64,000 nt of DNA, taken from contig JBAKBP010007634.1 of NCBI GenBank assembly GCA_037953745.1, positions 1-64,000 of the forward strand, given 5' to 3'. The notes under the pieces are model-generated. The model had not been told where the DNA came from. It searched no databases and saw only the letters and a program-made list of their open reading frames with translations. Of the stretch, positions 42,236 through 52,958 are shown piece after piece; position 1 is the stretch's first letter; each line of letters starts with the position of its first letter. The stretch comes from Lithodes maja (lineage: Eukaryota; Arthropoda; Malacostraca; Decapoda; Lithodidae). The position numbers were made by a program, and so were the translations under genes.

Positions 42236-43027
42236 CCCGATAGTGGGGAGGGCTATGAAGATCAGGGAAATAGTGGGGTAAAGTAGATATAACCTAGGCT
42301 ATAGGCTAGCCTAGGATATATTAATTTGGCTGGTTTTTTTAATTTTGGAACCCATAAAACGCATTTTAAGTTTTGGCAAAGTTGGCTCGGATTTAAGTGT
42401 TTTTTGTATTGGAAATGCACAGTAATGTAGGCCTAGGCCTAAATGAAAAGTTGGCTTGGGTTTTTGGATTTTCGAGAGCCATAAAACCCATTAGTTGGCA
42501 GTAATGTAAATAAAAAGTTGGCTAGGCTATATAGGCCTAGGCCTAATTTGTATCTGGCGGAAATATTTTTTTTATAACCTAACATAGCCTAACCTAACTA
42601 AACCTAACTAAACCTAACCTAACCTAACTTAACCTAACTTAACTTAACCTAACCTAACCTACACGGTCCTTGAGGGGGGGCTAGGTAGCCCCCCCCTCAC
42701 CCCCCGAAGATTTAGAAAGATTCTCATAGCCTATATACAAACTGCACTAGGCCTATATACCAACTAACCTTAATGAGGATCGTCGTCTGGGTCATCCGGG
42801 TCAACAGACAGCTCCACTGTAAACAATGGCGGCGAGCAAACGAGGCGGCCATTAAAAAGTAAATACATATAGAATAGCCTAGTAGTAATAATAGTTTCCT
42901 AAAACATCTGATTATGTAAATATGTTGGGTATAATAGCCTATGTAGAATAAAATGGCATGTCAAATGATTTTCTACCAATATTGTGGTGCGTCTTCAATA
43001 TTGACCGTTTTGGGTTCCTATTATCAT
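42236..43027. repeat. AGTTGGCTCGG repeat and AACCT tract
   Basis: 42330-42540 is related to 3180-3400. 42586-42662 is a run of AACCT/AACTT units. A C/G tract follows at 42675-42707. Otherwise no gene is seen. Confidence 0.55.
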
Positions 43028-44035
43028 AGGCCTATGCTTCATTTCTATATAGGCCCTACTTTTTATCCCCGGGAAAAAAAGAACAAACATCTTGGGATTT
43101 TTTGTTTTTTTTCTTGGAATTTTGTTTTGTTTTGGTCATTAGCCTAACCTAACCAAAAAACCTAACCTAACCTAGGCTAATAGCCTAGCCCCCAAATACA
43201 TTTAGGTTAGGTTTTTTGGTTAGGCTAGGTTATTGAAAAATTCCAAGATTTTTTGTTTTGTTCTATCTATTGCCCGACGCCGTGATCCCCGAAGGGGTGG
43301 CCACGAACGAACCGCCCCCATGCACCTCTGTCCCCAGTCAGTCGACGCCCCTCCCCCCAACCAGCACCGCCTTCGTTCATGTAGTTCCTCACTCCATCCT
43401 TCCACCTCATTCGGTCTACCTCTCCCCCTCTGTCCCTCCACCTCGCTCTCGTACACCCTCTTAGTCATTCTCTCGCTTTCCATACGTTCCATATGGCCGA
43501 ACCATCTCAAGTTGTTCCTTTTCACACTTTCCAGCACATCTACCTCCACACCACACCTCCTTCTTACTTCCTCATTAGTCTGTCTATCCCTCCATGTAAC
43601 TCCGCACGCACTCCTTAAGTAATTCATTTCCACTGCTCTCACTCTTGGTCTGAGTCTCTCAACCAACGTCCATGCTTCGCTTCCGTAAGTCAGTGTCGGG
43701 ATTACCACACTGTCATGCAAGGACTTCTTCACTTCCATACTGACCACCCTATTTCTTGTTACTGCTTTTAGCGTTCCTACAACCCTCTTCCCCTGTTGTA
43801 CCCTCTCCCGCACCTCTTCATCCATAGTCCCATCTTTACTCAACACACTGCCCAGATACTTAAAAGAGTTGACGATCTCCATAGCCTGACCGTTCAGCTT
43901 CACCTCACACTCTGTGACTTCACCCCTTTCGAAGACTTGTTCTGTTTTCCGGTTTCCGATTGTTTTGTTCTCCCGGGGAAAAAAAGTATATAGCTTAGGC
44001 CTAGCCTAGAAATGAAGCAGGTAGCATTCAAGGAG
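43028..44035. repeat. Foldback element with an RTE in its loop
   Basis: The left arm (gcttcatttct, ATCCCCGGGAAAAAAAG, aacaaacatcttggga) is mirrored by the right arm (ttccaagattttttg, CTCCCGGGGAAAAAAAG, agaaatgaagc). A second palindromic AACCT/AGGTT pair lies between. The RTE copy at 43265-43959 separates the arms. Confidence 0.6.
43265..43959 (-). pseudogene. RTE-like LINE copy 3
   Basis: Flanked by 12-bp repeats TTGTTTTGTTCT (43253-43264 and 43960-43971). It encodes KLNGQAMEIVNSFKYLGS, then GTMDEEVRERVQQGKRVV, SLHDSVVIPTLTYGSEAW and LRWFGHMERMESER. A small deletion near 43413 shifts the C-terminus. No catalytic core remains. The tail is a short ATAG repeat. Confidence 0.9.
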
Positions 44036-44169
44036 ACTACTGCAGGACTCTTCTTCTTACCTCTGACAGGGTATAGGCTCTCCTAGTATTTACGGTAGCA
44101 TTCAAGGAGACTACGGCAGGACTCTTCTTCTTCTTACCTCTGACCAGGTATAGGCTATCCTAGTGTTTA

Positions 44170-44476
44170 CTAGCCTATACCCCTTTGAAAGGACATTTGC
44201 CTAACCTAACAACCTTACCTAACCTATCCTAGTATTATGGGTGGGGGCTGCCGCCGGCCGCCCCCACACCCCCGCTAGGCGGCTAGGCCTATTTGAAATT
44301 TTTGACAGATTTTTGATGTATTTTTCTGTGAAATCGGGTTTTTCAAGTGTCGATGACGAAATTCCTCCATGCGGACTATAATGAGAAAAATATGGCGAGT
44401 CTATTGGTCCCTATTTTCCCTAATAAATTGTTTCTAATAAGGCGAATGTAGTGTCCTTGAAGATTATAGTATTTAC
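44170..44476 (+). repeat. Module M' (direct repeat left of the pogo-like element)
   Basis: ccctttgaaaggacatttgc, AACCT repeats, a GC hairpin and tccatgcggactata are repeated in the same order at 49104-49385, on the other side of the 4.6 kb TA-flanked element. Confidence 0.65.
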
Positions 44477-45047
44477 TACCGTCATCTGGGGTGGCTTCGG
44501 ACAAGTGGACAACTTCGGACATTTTGGATAAAAATTAAAACAAATAAAAATAGAGAGAAGAGGAGTTTGGTTTTGAAAAATAGATGTGTAGCATTCAAGA
44601 GGAATGTTGTAACTATATGTAGGATGAACTAATAATTTAAATTAATTAATTTAATTTGTGGTAAATATTTGTGAATATGTAACAAAGAAAACACATGTTT
44701 TTGTAAGTGTGTCAAACTTCTACTGAGCATAATTAATGGGATGTGAGGAAGACAATTAACCTACACCAGAATGTTCTACAATTATCTGCGAGACCATACA
44801 CACAGCAACTCTTTCCCCAAAGTTCATAATACACAGCCTATAGCCCTAACAATTTACTTTTATTGTTTTCCAGATTTATTGGGGTGTTTTCGGACATAGT
44901 TTGGGGTGATTTCGGACATTAGGTGACATCGGACATCTAATATTAGTTACAAGGTCCTTCCAATATGAACAACAATTAGTACCTAAGTGTATGGTACTCT
45001 TACCTAGCCATACATAGCGAGCATCTGTTGAATCATGTCATCACAGG

Positions 45048-45104
45048 GATCTGCCTTGTATGGGCCGATCGGCTTTTTGCAGACTCCCATTTTCTTATGT
45101 TCTT
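45048..45104 (+). mobile_element. LINE H tail fragment
   Basis: cagggatctgccttgtatgg to ttttcttatgttctta matches the LINE H 3' end. A TCATC repeat at each side is a possible duplication. Confidence 0.6.
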
Positions 45105-45264
45105 ATCATCTGTCATCTTGCTCCCGTTTGAGTAACGCCAATTAAAGGATGCTTAAGACTGAGTAAGGTGTCAGATGTTGACATGATTTGGTGGATGTTT
45201 GCTGTGTAAGGGTTAACCAGGTAAGAGTATCATATTACATTTCTTTTCATTCACAGGAGTAAAA

Positions 45265-45715
45265 ATGCCATGGATATATAAACCAAAGCCACACAACGAG
45301 AAAAGGAAATACAACAGTCATGTATGTCAAGACAAATTAAAAAAAGCAAAAGATGATATACAAAAGTAGAACATGAGTGTACGTGAGGCTGCTAAAAAGT
45401 GGAAGTTAAGTAAGAGCACCTTACATGACTATATAAAAGGGAAACATAGTAAACCTGCTGGTTATTGTTAAAGTTCCGTTTGATGGTAAGAAGAAACATC
45501 AACATTATATTGCAGTCATAGTAAAGGTTCTACCAGAAATACATGTTCGTTTCCGAAAGCATGTGAAGGGCACAAGTAAAGTCTTCATTAACCCAGTTAT
45601 TGATGATTACAGTGATATAGACAAGGGTGAGATAGTACAAATCCTGCCAGAACCAATACTGGACAAGAAGTGCAGAATGCTGTTCAGTGTTGATGTAAAT
45701 AAATGGCCAAAATAA
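45265..45715 (+). pseudogene. pogo/psq transposase remnant lacking its DDE core
   Basis: A plausible 3' splice site (ttcattcacag at 45245-45255) precedes ATG 45265. The first 68 codons include a psq-type helix-turn-helix: SVREAAKKWKLSKSTLHDYI, interrupted upstream by one TAG. A stop follows at 45469-45471. A separate 80-codon piece (45473-45715) resembles the C-terminal tail of such transposases: HYIAVIVKVLPEIHVRF, then KGEIVQILPEPIL. The catalytic DDE region between them is missing. Confidence 0.7.
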
Positions 45716-46062
45716 TAGAGAGAGAGAGAAATAGAGAGGGTTGAAGAGCTATAGAGAGGAGAGAGAAAGCGAGCGAGCAGGGGGAGAGAAAGTGAGAGAG
45801 AGAGGGGTGGGAGAGAAAGCGAGAGAGGGTGGGGCCAAGAGAAGGGTGGGAGAGAAAGCGAGAGAGAGAGAGAGAGGTGGTAGAGGGCGGGGCCAGGGAG
45901 GGCGGGGCCAGGGGAGGGTGGGGCCCGGAGAAGGGTGGGAGAGGGCGGGGCCAGGAGAAGGGTGGGGCCAGGGGAGGGCGGGGCCAGAAGGGTGGGAGAG
46001 AGATCGATATCGAGAGCGAGAGGTGGTAGAGGGCGGGGCCAAGTGAGAGAGGGGGGATGAAT
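45716..46062. repeat. Purine-rich minisatellite (GAGA and GGGCGGGGCCAGG units)
   Basis: Irregular units of gagagg and gggcggggccaggag. Open frames on both strands reflect composition only. Confidence 0.85.
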
Positions 46063-46139
46063 AAGGAAAGAGGCAATAATGTGATACAAAGTTATATTTT
46101 TTGTAAGGTCCTTTTTATTTTATATTATGATTTGTTTAA

Positions 46140-46619
46140 CCCTCCAGCCCCGGTTATGTATTATATATATATTCCTCGAAACCCGGGTGTTTTGGCCGAA
46201 AAACGTCTAGGCTAGGCTACCGTATATTCGTTAATCAGACTGCTTCCCGCATTTCCGCGCATCCCCAAGCGTAGCTGTGTTATTTACCTGTAAAATGGCA
46301 TTAAGTAGAGCTCTCTAAGTCAACTGGGTGAGCTGTGATGATGATTTCATTGGAGATAACTTTATGGCCAAACCAGCCACTTTACACCACTTATCGATAC
46401 TGAACAACAACATACAGGCACACAAGAACAAGCGACGCTCTCCTTCTTGTGGCCGGAGATGCGGAGCGTCGGTCCAGCCGGCTGTTGTTTACATGCGTCG
46501 GACCGACGCCTCGCACAGCAAGCTCACAGGCTGTGACGTCATGGGTGCATAAGAGGCCTTCCGGGTACCTGTTACATGCTTTTTTATGGGCGTACAAGAG
46601 GTCATCCGGGAACCGAGGG
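46140..46619. mobile_element. piggyBac-like MITE PB-b, short copy
   Basis: TTAA at 46136-46139 and 46620-46623. The left end is CCCTCCAGCCCCGG and the right end, read inward, CCCTCGGTTCCCGG. A subterminal stretch (gcattaagtagagctctcta) resembles one in the larger PB-b element (gccgttgagtagaggtctct), so it is probably a deletion derivative. No ORF is credited. Confidence 0.8.
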
Positions 46620-46715
46620 TTAAGGTATATACCCTGAAAGGGTTAATTAGTATTTCGGGCCATTAATTTGCCAAGATGGCATCTAGTCGGCTGTGTGCCA
46701 TTAGTATTCCTTTAA

Positions 46716-48716
46716 CCCTCCGACCCCGGCTAGGGAATATCGTGACTGTACTTTGTGTCCGGGGGTTTTCAGGAATTTTGGTCCCTGTTGATTCACATGT
46801 TACTCCTGAAATACATTACACAAAGTTATAAAAAAAACAGAAAAATGTAGCACAAACCTTCATGTGTAGAATGCCGTTGAGTAGAGGTCTCTAGCCCAAG
46901 TGATTGCATAATGGTGAGCGCGGGAAGTGGAGTGATTTTTATGCGTGAAAATCATCCCGCGTTCGGATGCGTCGCCTTTGCCCAGGCCCCGGCTCGGCTA
47001 ACCTACTGTTTTCTTAGCCACTCGTCGCGCAAAACCTTTTACCTCCCGGAGGCGATTTTATGTATTGATAGTGATGTTATTATAGTTATTTGGAGTCCAA
47101 TTATATAAAATATGTTTATTAGGCTATGATTGTAACAAATATTTCACATTTTCACTCGATACCGTAGTTTTTATGAGTAATTGAGGTAGGTTATTGTTAT
47201 ATTAGGCACTGATTATTCGTTATCACAGGTGTTTATTATACTTTGGCCATCTAATATTATGTCATGTGTCACTTTCACTTAGTTATATGCTTTGTAAACG
47301 TTTTATATACAATTTATTGTGTCTTTGTTCACTTATTTATATATGTTTTCATAATACATGATTTTTTTATCACAATACACCTGTACATTGTTTTATTTCC
47401 ACTTGTTGCCTATATACATACATATTGTCAGTCTTTGGTACTTTCACTATGATTATTAGTTAGTACTCCTGCTTGCTGTGGTATTCAGCAAAGCACGGTA
47501 TAGTACATAGTGACACCTGGCACTCCACACACTGCATGGTGGTCTTTTTGTGCTTCCTCGGCCTCACCTGGCTGTTCCAGCAGACATGGCACCGCCTTCT
47601 GCTAATGGTGACTCCATCTCGTTCCAGAGGCAGGTAACCGTGCTTGTGCACATTTACATACTGTGCACACTGCAGGCGGTCCTGAACGGGGCGCCCAGGT
47701 TGTGCCACTGCCCTCTGTGGAGCTAGAGCGGGGGCAGCACGCCCACGAACTTTGGCGGCGCGCACCCTAGGGCGGCCAGGAGCACGACGGCGCCCAGGCC
47801 CAGCCCGGCGGCCAGCCCGGCGGCCAGGGCGGCCAGGAGCACGACGGCCCTGGGCAAAGCGTCTGGGTTGAGGGTCGTCGATGTCCATAAAGTCGTCGTC
47901 ATCGTCGTTGTCGTCAGAGCTGTCATCTTGCCCTGACGGTGGACCCAGGTAATCATGGCCAGAGTCATCTGTGAGGTGCCCTTCTTCTTCAGAGCCCCCC
48001 TCATAATCTCGCGGGGAACGAATGATGCGTGGGCGGCGTGTAGGTCGGCGAGGTGGGGAAGGAGTGGGTAAATAGGCCGAAAGTGGGGGGTCCTCAACCC
48101 TAGGGAGTGCTGGTGGTGGTGGGGAAGAATGGCGGGAGCCTGGGGCAACTTGGGTGGCGTGGGTAGATAAGGAAGACAATGGCGGGTCAACCTCAGCCTC
48201 CCGCTCAGCCTCACTATCATCACTTTCATCGTCATGGTCAAATCCACTAAAAAAGGCGTATCTTTCATGGATTTCGTCTAGATCGTCAAAATCTTCAATA
48301 TAGTGAGACTGATAAGACTCGGAGCTATCACTACCCAACTCATCAACACTATTTTGGCCTTCACCACGTTCATAACTCCTCAAAGCTATCTCAATACCTC
48401 CGGGAGTCAACGCATCTTGTACGTGCCTTTGCGTTAGGGCGCGACGAACATGGGCAGGCGTCGAAGGGAGCGTAGAATCGGACACAAGGGAATAACTTTT
48501 TGGGCTAGTATCCATGTTGGCGGCAGGGTAGAGACTGTTTTGGTGGCGTACATGCTGTCTGGTGGCGTCGCCTAGCGACGCCTGGTGACCACGGAGCGAA
48601 ATTTTTACGCGCGCCATTCGAAAGCACACACGCAAGCAATGGTACAGTGTTGTACCACCCGGGTTCCTCGGGCCAAAAAAAAATGGTACACACGTGTACC
48701 ACCCGGGGTCGAAGGG
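46716..48716. mobile_element. piggyBac-like element PB-b, 2.0 kb, coding
   Basis: TTAA at 46712-46715 and 48717-48720. The terminal inverted repeats differ at one position over 14 bp: CCCTCCGACCCCGG and CCCTTCGACCCCGG. Both ends and both TTAA sites are intact. It contains one ORF on the minus strand (47460-48515) and about 740 bp of non-coding DNA. It is inserted in the pogo-like relic. Confidence 0.85.
47460..48515 (-). CDS. piggyBac-derived protein without DDE core, 351 aa
   Basis: I chose the ATG at 48515 (MDTSPKSYSL); the frame is open 40 codons further upstream. The order is as follows. The N-terminal half is Ser/Asp/Glu-rich, as in piggyBac transposases (IEDFDDLDEIHE). A Pro-rich stretch comes next, then an acidic DDSSDDNDDDDD patch. 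An Arg/Gly/Pro region with GRP motifs like AT-hooks follows (about residues 225-275). A perfect piggyBac cysteine-rich domain closes the protein: C-x2-C-x16-C-x2-C-x4-C-x3-C-x4-H, ending FAEYHSKQEY. The catalytic DDE domain of roughly 350-400 residues is absent, yet the frame is unbroken. It should be able to bind the element's ends but not cut. A repressor or accessory role is inference; a simple internal deletion is the alternative. Confidence 0.8.
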   Translation of the reverse strand: MDTSPKSYSLVSDSTLPSTPAHVRRALTQRHVQDALTPGGIEIALRSYERGEGQNSVDELGSDSSESYQSHYIEDFDDLDEIHERYAFFSGFDHDDESDDSEAEREAEVDPPLSSLSTHATQVAPGSRHSSPPPPALPRVEDPPLSAYLPTPSPPRRPTRRPRIIRSPRDYEGGSEEEGHLTDDSGHDYLGPPSGQDDSSDDNDDDDDFMDIDDPQPRRFAQGRRAPGRPGRRAGRRAGPGRRRAPGRPRVRAAKVRGRAAPALAPQRAVAQPGRPVQDRLQCAQYVNVHKHGYLPLERDGVTISRRRCHVCWNSQVRPRKHKKTTMQCVECQVSLCTIPCFAEYHSKQEY

Positions 48717-49103
48717 TTAATATGCAGTCATTAAGATATTATTAATGTAAGCATTTCAGTTTGTATTTTTTTTTTAAAACTCCGTCTTGTGTCCGAAGTC
48801 GCCTCTGCATTGTCCGAAGCCGTCGTTCAATACACACACTCAGATTTAAAGGGGAAAACCATTAATGTCCGAAGTCACCTTACCCCAGTCCGAAGTCACC
48901 TCATATCGATGATGACTTCGGACACCATTATAAGTATTAGTTATAATTAAGCCAAAGGCCTATAATTTTCCACTGTACACAAGATTATTCTACGTTTCTA
49001 AGCTATACATATAGATGCAAAAGATTGCATTATTAAGGCTTTACCTATTGACTTAGGCTTAAAATTAGGTCAATTAGGTCCGAAGTCACCCCGAATGACG
49101 GTA

Positions 49104-49385
49104 CCCCCTTTGAAAGGACATTAGCCTAACCTAACAACCTTACCTAACCTATCCTAGTATTATAGGTGGGGGCTGCCGCCGCCCCCCCCCCCCCCCCCCC
49201 CCCCCCCGCTTTGACTTAGATTTTTGGTGTATTTGTCTGTGAAGTGGGTATTTTTCAATTTGTTGATAACGAAAATCCTCCATGCGGACTATAGCCTATG
49301 GAGAAAACTATGGCGAATCTATTGGTGCCTATTTTCCCTAATAAATTGTTTCTCATAATGCTGCACTAAGTGTCGTTGAATATAA
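49104..49385 (+). repeat. Module M' (direct repeat right of the pogo-like element)
   Basis: It repeats 44170-44476. The hairpin region is overrun by a run of about 27 C at 49181-49207. Confidence 0.65.
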
Positions 49386-49990
49386 CCCTTGGCAAAACCT
49401 AATAAAAAAGTATGGTGCTACTGTAATTGAACTACTAAAATGTCTTTTTCGTAACAAGGTTGTCATTACGGTACTTCCAGTTATCGATAGCTCTAAATAT
49501 CATATGAAAATGTGTTAAACCCTCGGAAAAACCTAATATAAAAGTATGGTAGGCCTACTAAAATTTAATTTTCGTAACAAGGTTGTCAATATGGCACTTT
49601 CCCATTATCAATGTACAATCAAAGCTGATGATTGCAGAGTAAACACCGTAGACATTCTTTCACCTTCGTATAATCGACAGCCAATTTTTGTTTTTGTATT
49701 TACTAAGGGATTAGGCTAGTACTCAACCAGCGGGGGTGTGGGCGCGGCAGCCCCCAGCCCCCCACCCATAATATTAGGTTAGGTTAGGTAAGGTTGTTAG
49801 GTTAGGCTAATGTCTTCAAATCACTATGGGGAGGGGGGGGGTCTCAACATCGATCGATAGGCCTAATGGGGAAAATAGGTTCTCCCGAAATTTCTAATTA
49901 CTGTAATTACAAACACTATATATTGATGCAAATGAACAATTTGTTTTATAAAAAACACTGAAGAAAATTTGTGGTATTAAAATAAAAAAA
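49386..49990 (-). repeat. Module M, copy 2 (minus)
   Basis: It is the reverse-oriented equivalent of 38866-39480, with two of the ~125-bp units, the GC hairpin near 49735 and TTAGG repeats. It carries TACTGTA at 49899-49905 where copy 3 has TA. Confidence 0.7.
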
Positions 49991-50209
49991 ATCCGAAATT
50001 TGCTACCTATATTGTTGCGTCTCCTGTATATTGACCCAATTTTCTGTCAACGAGTGATCAAATTTTAGGTAACCTAAGATTTTACGGTTAATATAGGCTA
50101 TGTTTTGTGCACCACAGCTAATTTTTAATAGCCTAGGCCTAGGCCTATTTTATTTTGGGTTTTAGGCTAGTTTTGTAATTTTTCTTGGATTTATGATATC
50201 CTAGGCTAG

Positions 50210-50560
50210 GCCAGGACTCGGGACGCTTACCATCATGTTCCCGTCTATTTTGACTGCCTTTGGATATAATAATAGGCTTATGGCATAATTGTCATCATCA
50301 TATATATATATTGCCAGCAGGGGGCATTAGCCGAAAAAAATTGCCGTCAAAATAGGCTAGACGTGAACTTAACCATGATCGACAAATGTAAACATGACAG
50401 GGGTGGGGTGTGTCGGATGCTTGCAATCATGTTCCCGTCTATTTTGAATGCCATTGGATACAATAATATGTTGAGGGGGCTTTGCCCCCCCTCCCCCCCC
50501 CCCCATGACATATTGTCATCATCATATATATTGCCAGGATAAATCTAGTTATACTACCCC
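50210..50560. repeat. GTCTATTTTGAC repeat, copy 1
   Basis: Motifs ttcccgtctattttga, gccagcagggggca and ggacaatatgtcatg-type words recur here, at 57735-58150 and at 60190-60400, in both orientations. Confidence 0.55.
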
Positions 50561-50682
50561 TATTTTGTCACTATTCTGTTAGTACTCATTTCTTACAGTT
50601 TCTTACAGTAGATCCTCTGGAAAAAGGCAGACTAGGCCTGTGTATCCAGCTCAGTGCCAGTACTTGCACTACTGCGGTCGTT

Positions 50683-51193
50683 GTTGTTGTTGTTCCCCAA
50701 GCTGCCTGGCCGAATAGCCCCAAGGCCCCGAGCAAACCCAAGGTCATAACCGAGCGCCCCCACAGAACCCTCCCCGCCGACCACAATAAAGCCTGGGTGA
50801 CCGAAGCCACTCCATGGCGGGGAGCTGAGGAGGGCGTGGAAATGCCCGGGAAACCAAAGCCCCACCCAGGGCCCTGTGCCCCTCAGCAATTATGAAGAGA
50901 AAGTTGAGGGGCAAAGGAAAAATGTAACGCTTTGACTTCCAATCTTGGTAAATTGGGAGGTCAATCCACGGAAGAGACACCGTCACTTGAGATCTAGAAA
51001 ATATATAAGTAAAAGGAACAGTCAGAGTAAGCTATGGGTATGGCAGAGATCGCTCAGTTCTCACTCTGATAGACCAGCCCATCACCACATGACTAGAACC
51101 CAATCCTCTCAGCATCAGCTAGGAAAGGCCCTAGAAAGCCACCTTTGGCGGGGGGATAGCACCCCTATTTCAACCGGGTTGGGCACCCGCCAT
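50683..51193 (-). mobile_element. (AAC)n-tailed insertion J, copy 1
   Basis: Flanked by perfect 12-bp repeats ACTGCGGTCGTT (50671-50682 and 51194-51205). Its 3' end on the minus strand is GGCCAGGCAGCTTGGGGAAC and AAC repeats, as in copy 2 at 55309. The rest is not obviously homologous to that LINE, so it may be a SINE that borrows the LINE tail. Confidence 0.7.
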
Positions 51194-51869
51194 ACTGCGG
51201 TCGTTCACTGTGTTGGCAGCGGCGGCAGCAGACGCAACATTTTTACTATTCTGTATTTTTGCTTTATAATCAAACTTCAAATCTTGTCTTCCCCATGCTT
51301 TATCAAGATTACTTTCAAACTTCCTTATTGATTCGGAATCGACTACATACTGGGGCAGCGCGTTCCACTCATTTACCACTATCACAAAATGAGTTCTTTG
51401 CCTTTTCAAGCCTATTTCTTTCTTTGTAAATTTTCTTAAGAGTGTCCTCTCGTTCTTGTTCCCTCCCGCATCAAGAAGATACCTTCACACACATCCTCAT
51501 CATACTTTCCTGACACTATCTTAAAAGTCTCTATCATATCCCCTCTTTCTCCTATATGCCAGTGTCGGAAGTCCCAGTGTCCTCAACCTCTGCTCATAGC
51601 CCGCGTTCTTCAACGTTGGTACAGTACTAGCTTGCTAGCTCTCCTCTGCACTTTCTCCACTGCTTCTGTATCCTTTACCATATATGGAGCCCACACCTGG
51701 TTTGCATATTCCAGGTGCGGCCTAACCAGCGCTGTATAGAGATTCCTGAATATTTCTTCGTCAAGTGACACAAATGTCCTTATCAGCCCTACAATTCTAT
51801 TGGCTTTGTTTATCTTTTCCGCTAAATGTTCTGAGAAATTTAACTTATTGTCTATCACTACTCCTATAT

Positions 51870-52260
51870 TGATGCGGGAGGGAACAAGAACGAGAGGACA
51901 CTCTAAGAAAATTTACAAAGAAAGAAATAGGCTTGAGAAGGCAAAGAACTCATTTTGTGATAGAGTGGTAAATGAGTGGAACGCACTGCCCCAGTATGTA
52001 GTCGATTCCGAATCAATAAGGGAGTTTGAAAGTAATCTTGATAAAGCATGGGGAAGACAAGATTTGAAGTTTGATTATAAAACAAAAATACAGAATAGTA
52101 AAAATGTTGCGTCTGCTACCGCCGCCGCCAACACCGTGAACGACCGCAGCAGTGCAAGTACTGGTACTGAGCTGGATACACAGGCATAGTTTGCCTTTTT
52201 CCAGAGGATCTACTGTAAGAAACTGTAAGAAACTCTAAGAAACTCTAAGAAACTGTAAGA
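51870..52260 (+). mobile_element. Inverted LINE B 3' fragment inside LINE B
   Basis: This 391-bp plus-strand fragment encodes GHSKKIYKERNRLEKAKNSF and VNEWNALPQYVVDSES and ends in CTGTAAGAAA repeats. ATAT at 51866-51869 and 52261-52264 flanks it; copy 1 of LINE B shows the undisturbed ctcctatatccttttc. It forms an inverted repeat with 51200-51485. Confidence 0.85.
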
Positions 52261-52958
52261 ATATCCTTTTCTGCATTCACTTCCTCCATCGCTTCATACA
52301 TGCTGTATCCTACCTTGTCTAATGGGTTAAATATGTTAATATTATTAGTAGTAGACTTAGTATGGTTTGATGATGCGTGGAAATGTATATTTGACTTGAA
52401 ATCGAGACATTGAAGTAATAAAAACCTTCGTGAACCCATAAACAGGGAACGTGAGCTGAGTTTAGACCGTCGTGCGCCCATAAACAGGGAACGTGAGCTG
52501 GGTTTACACCGGTCGCGAGCCAGGTTAGTTTTCGGTTAGGTTAGGCTAGGTTAGGCTAATGTTAAAAATACTTAAATGCGACGGTCCTCGGTATTAACCC
52601 TTAGGCGCACCTAAAGTATCCGATTAAGTTTTTGTCCCACCCCCTAAGTGTATCTCTGCTCACTTAGAGCCAGTTTCGCGCCCGGCGATAATTTGTTTCT
52701 GTGACGTTTTTATCCACCAAAAAATCCTTGTATTTGGATAAATGAGGTAGCATTGGCTTCGTTATTGATTGAACTTGAAGATAAGCAAATAAAAACATAG
52801 AATAAATACAAAACAAATTCGGTTCAATGTTATTTTAATACCACAAATTTTGTTGATATATTTGAAGATAAATATTGAATCTATTTGCTCTAAAGATCAT
52901 AAGAAAATTTGTTTTAACCCTTGGCAAAACCTAATACTATCAAGAGCATTGGATGTTG

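Larger units (their letters stand above)
44479..49101. mobile_element. pogo-like DNA transposon relic (4.6 kb including insertions)
   Basis: TA at 44477-44478 and 49102-49103 flank inverted ends: left CCGTCATCTGGGGTGGC, right (read inward) CCGTCATTCGGGGTGAC, both continuing into TTCGGAC. TTCGGAC/GTCCGAA motifs recur near both ends. Inside lies a broken psq-type transposase (45265-45715). Later arrivals are a LINE H tail (45048-45104) and two TTAA elements. The TA target and psq domain fit the pogo branch of Tc1/mariner. Confidence 0.75.
50588..52320 (-). pseudogene. LINE B copy 2, split by two insertions
   Basis: The minus strand carries the C-terminal coding of LINE B (MIDNKLNFSEHLAEKINK; NEWNALPQYVVDSES; LDKAWGRQDLKFDYK) and the TTTCTTACAG tail at 50588-50610. 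Homology to copy 1 stops at 52320. One insertion (50683-51193) lies in the 3' region and a second (51870-52260) is an inverted piece of LINE B itself. Small deletions break the frame. Confidence 0.85.

Noticed and set aside
45607..46089. Long Pro/Leu/Ser ORFs on both strands
   Set aside because: They arise from the purine-rich minisatellite at 45716-46062, where several frames lack stops by composition.
47723..48268. Second minus-strand ORF of 181 codons
   Set aside because: It overlaps the piggyBac-derived frame in another register and has no recognisable domain; the cysteine-rich domain is only in the 47460-48515 frame.
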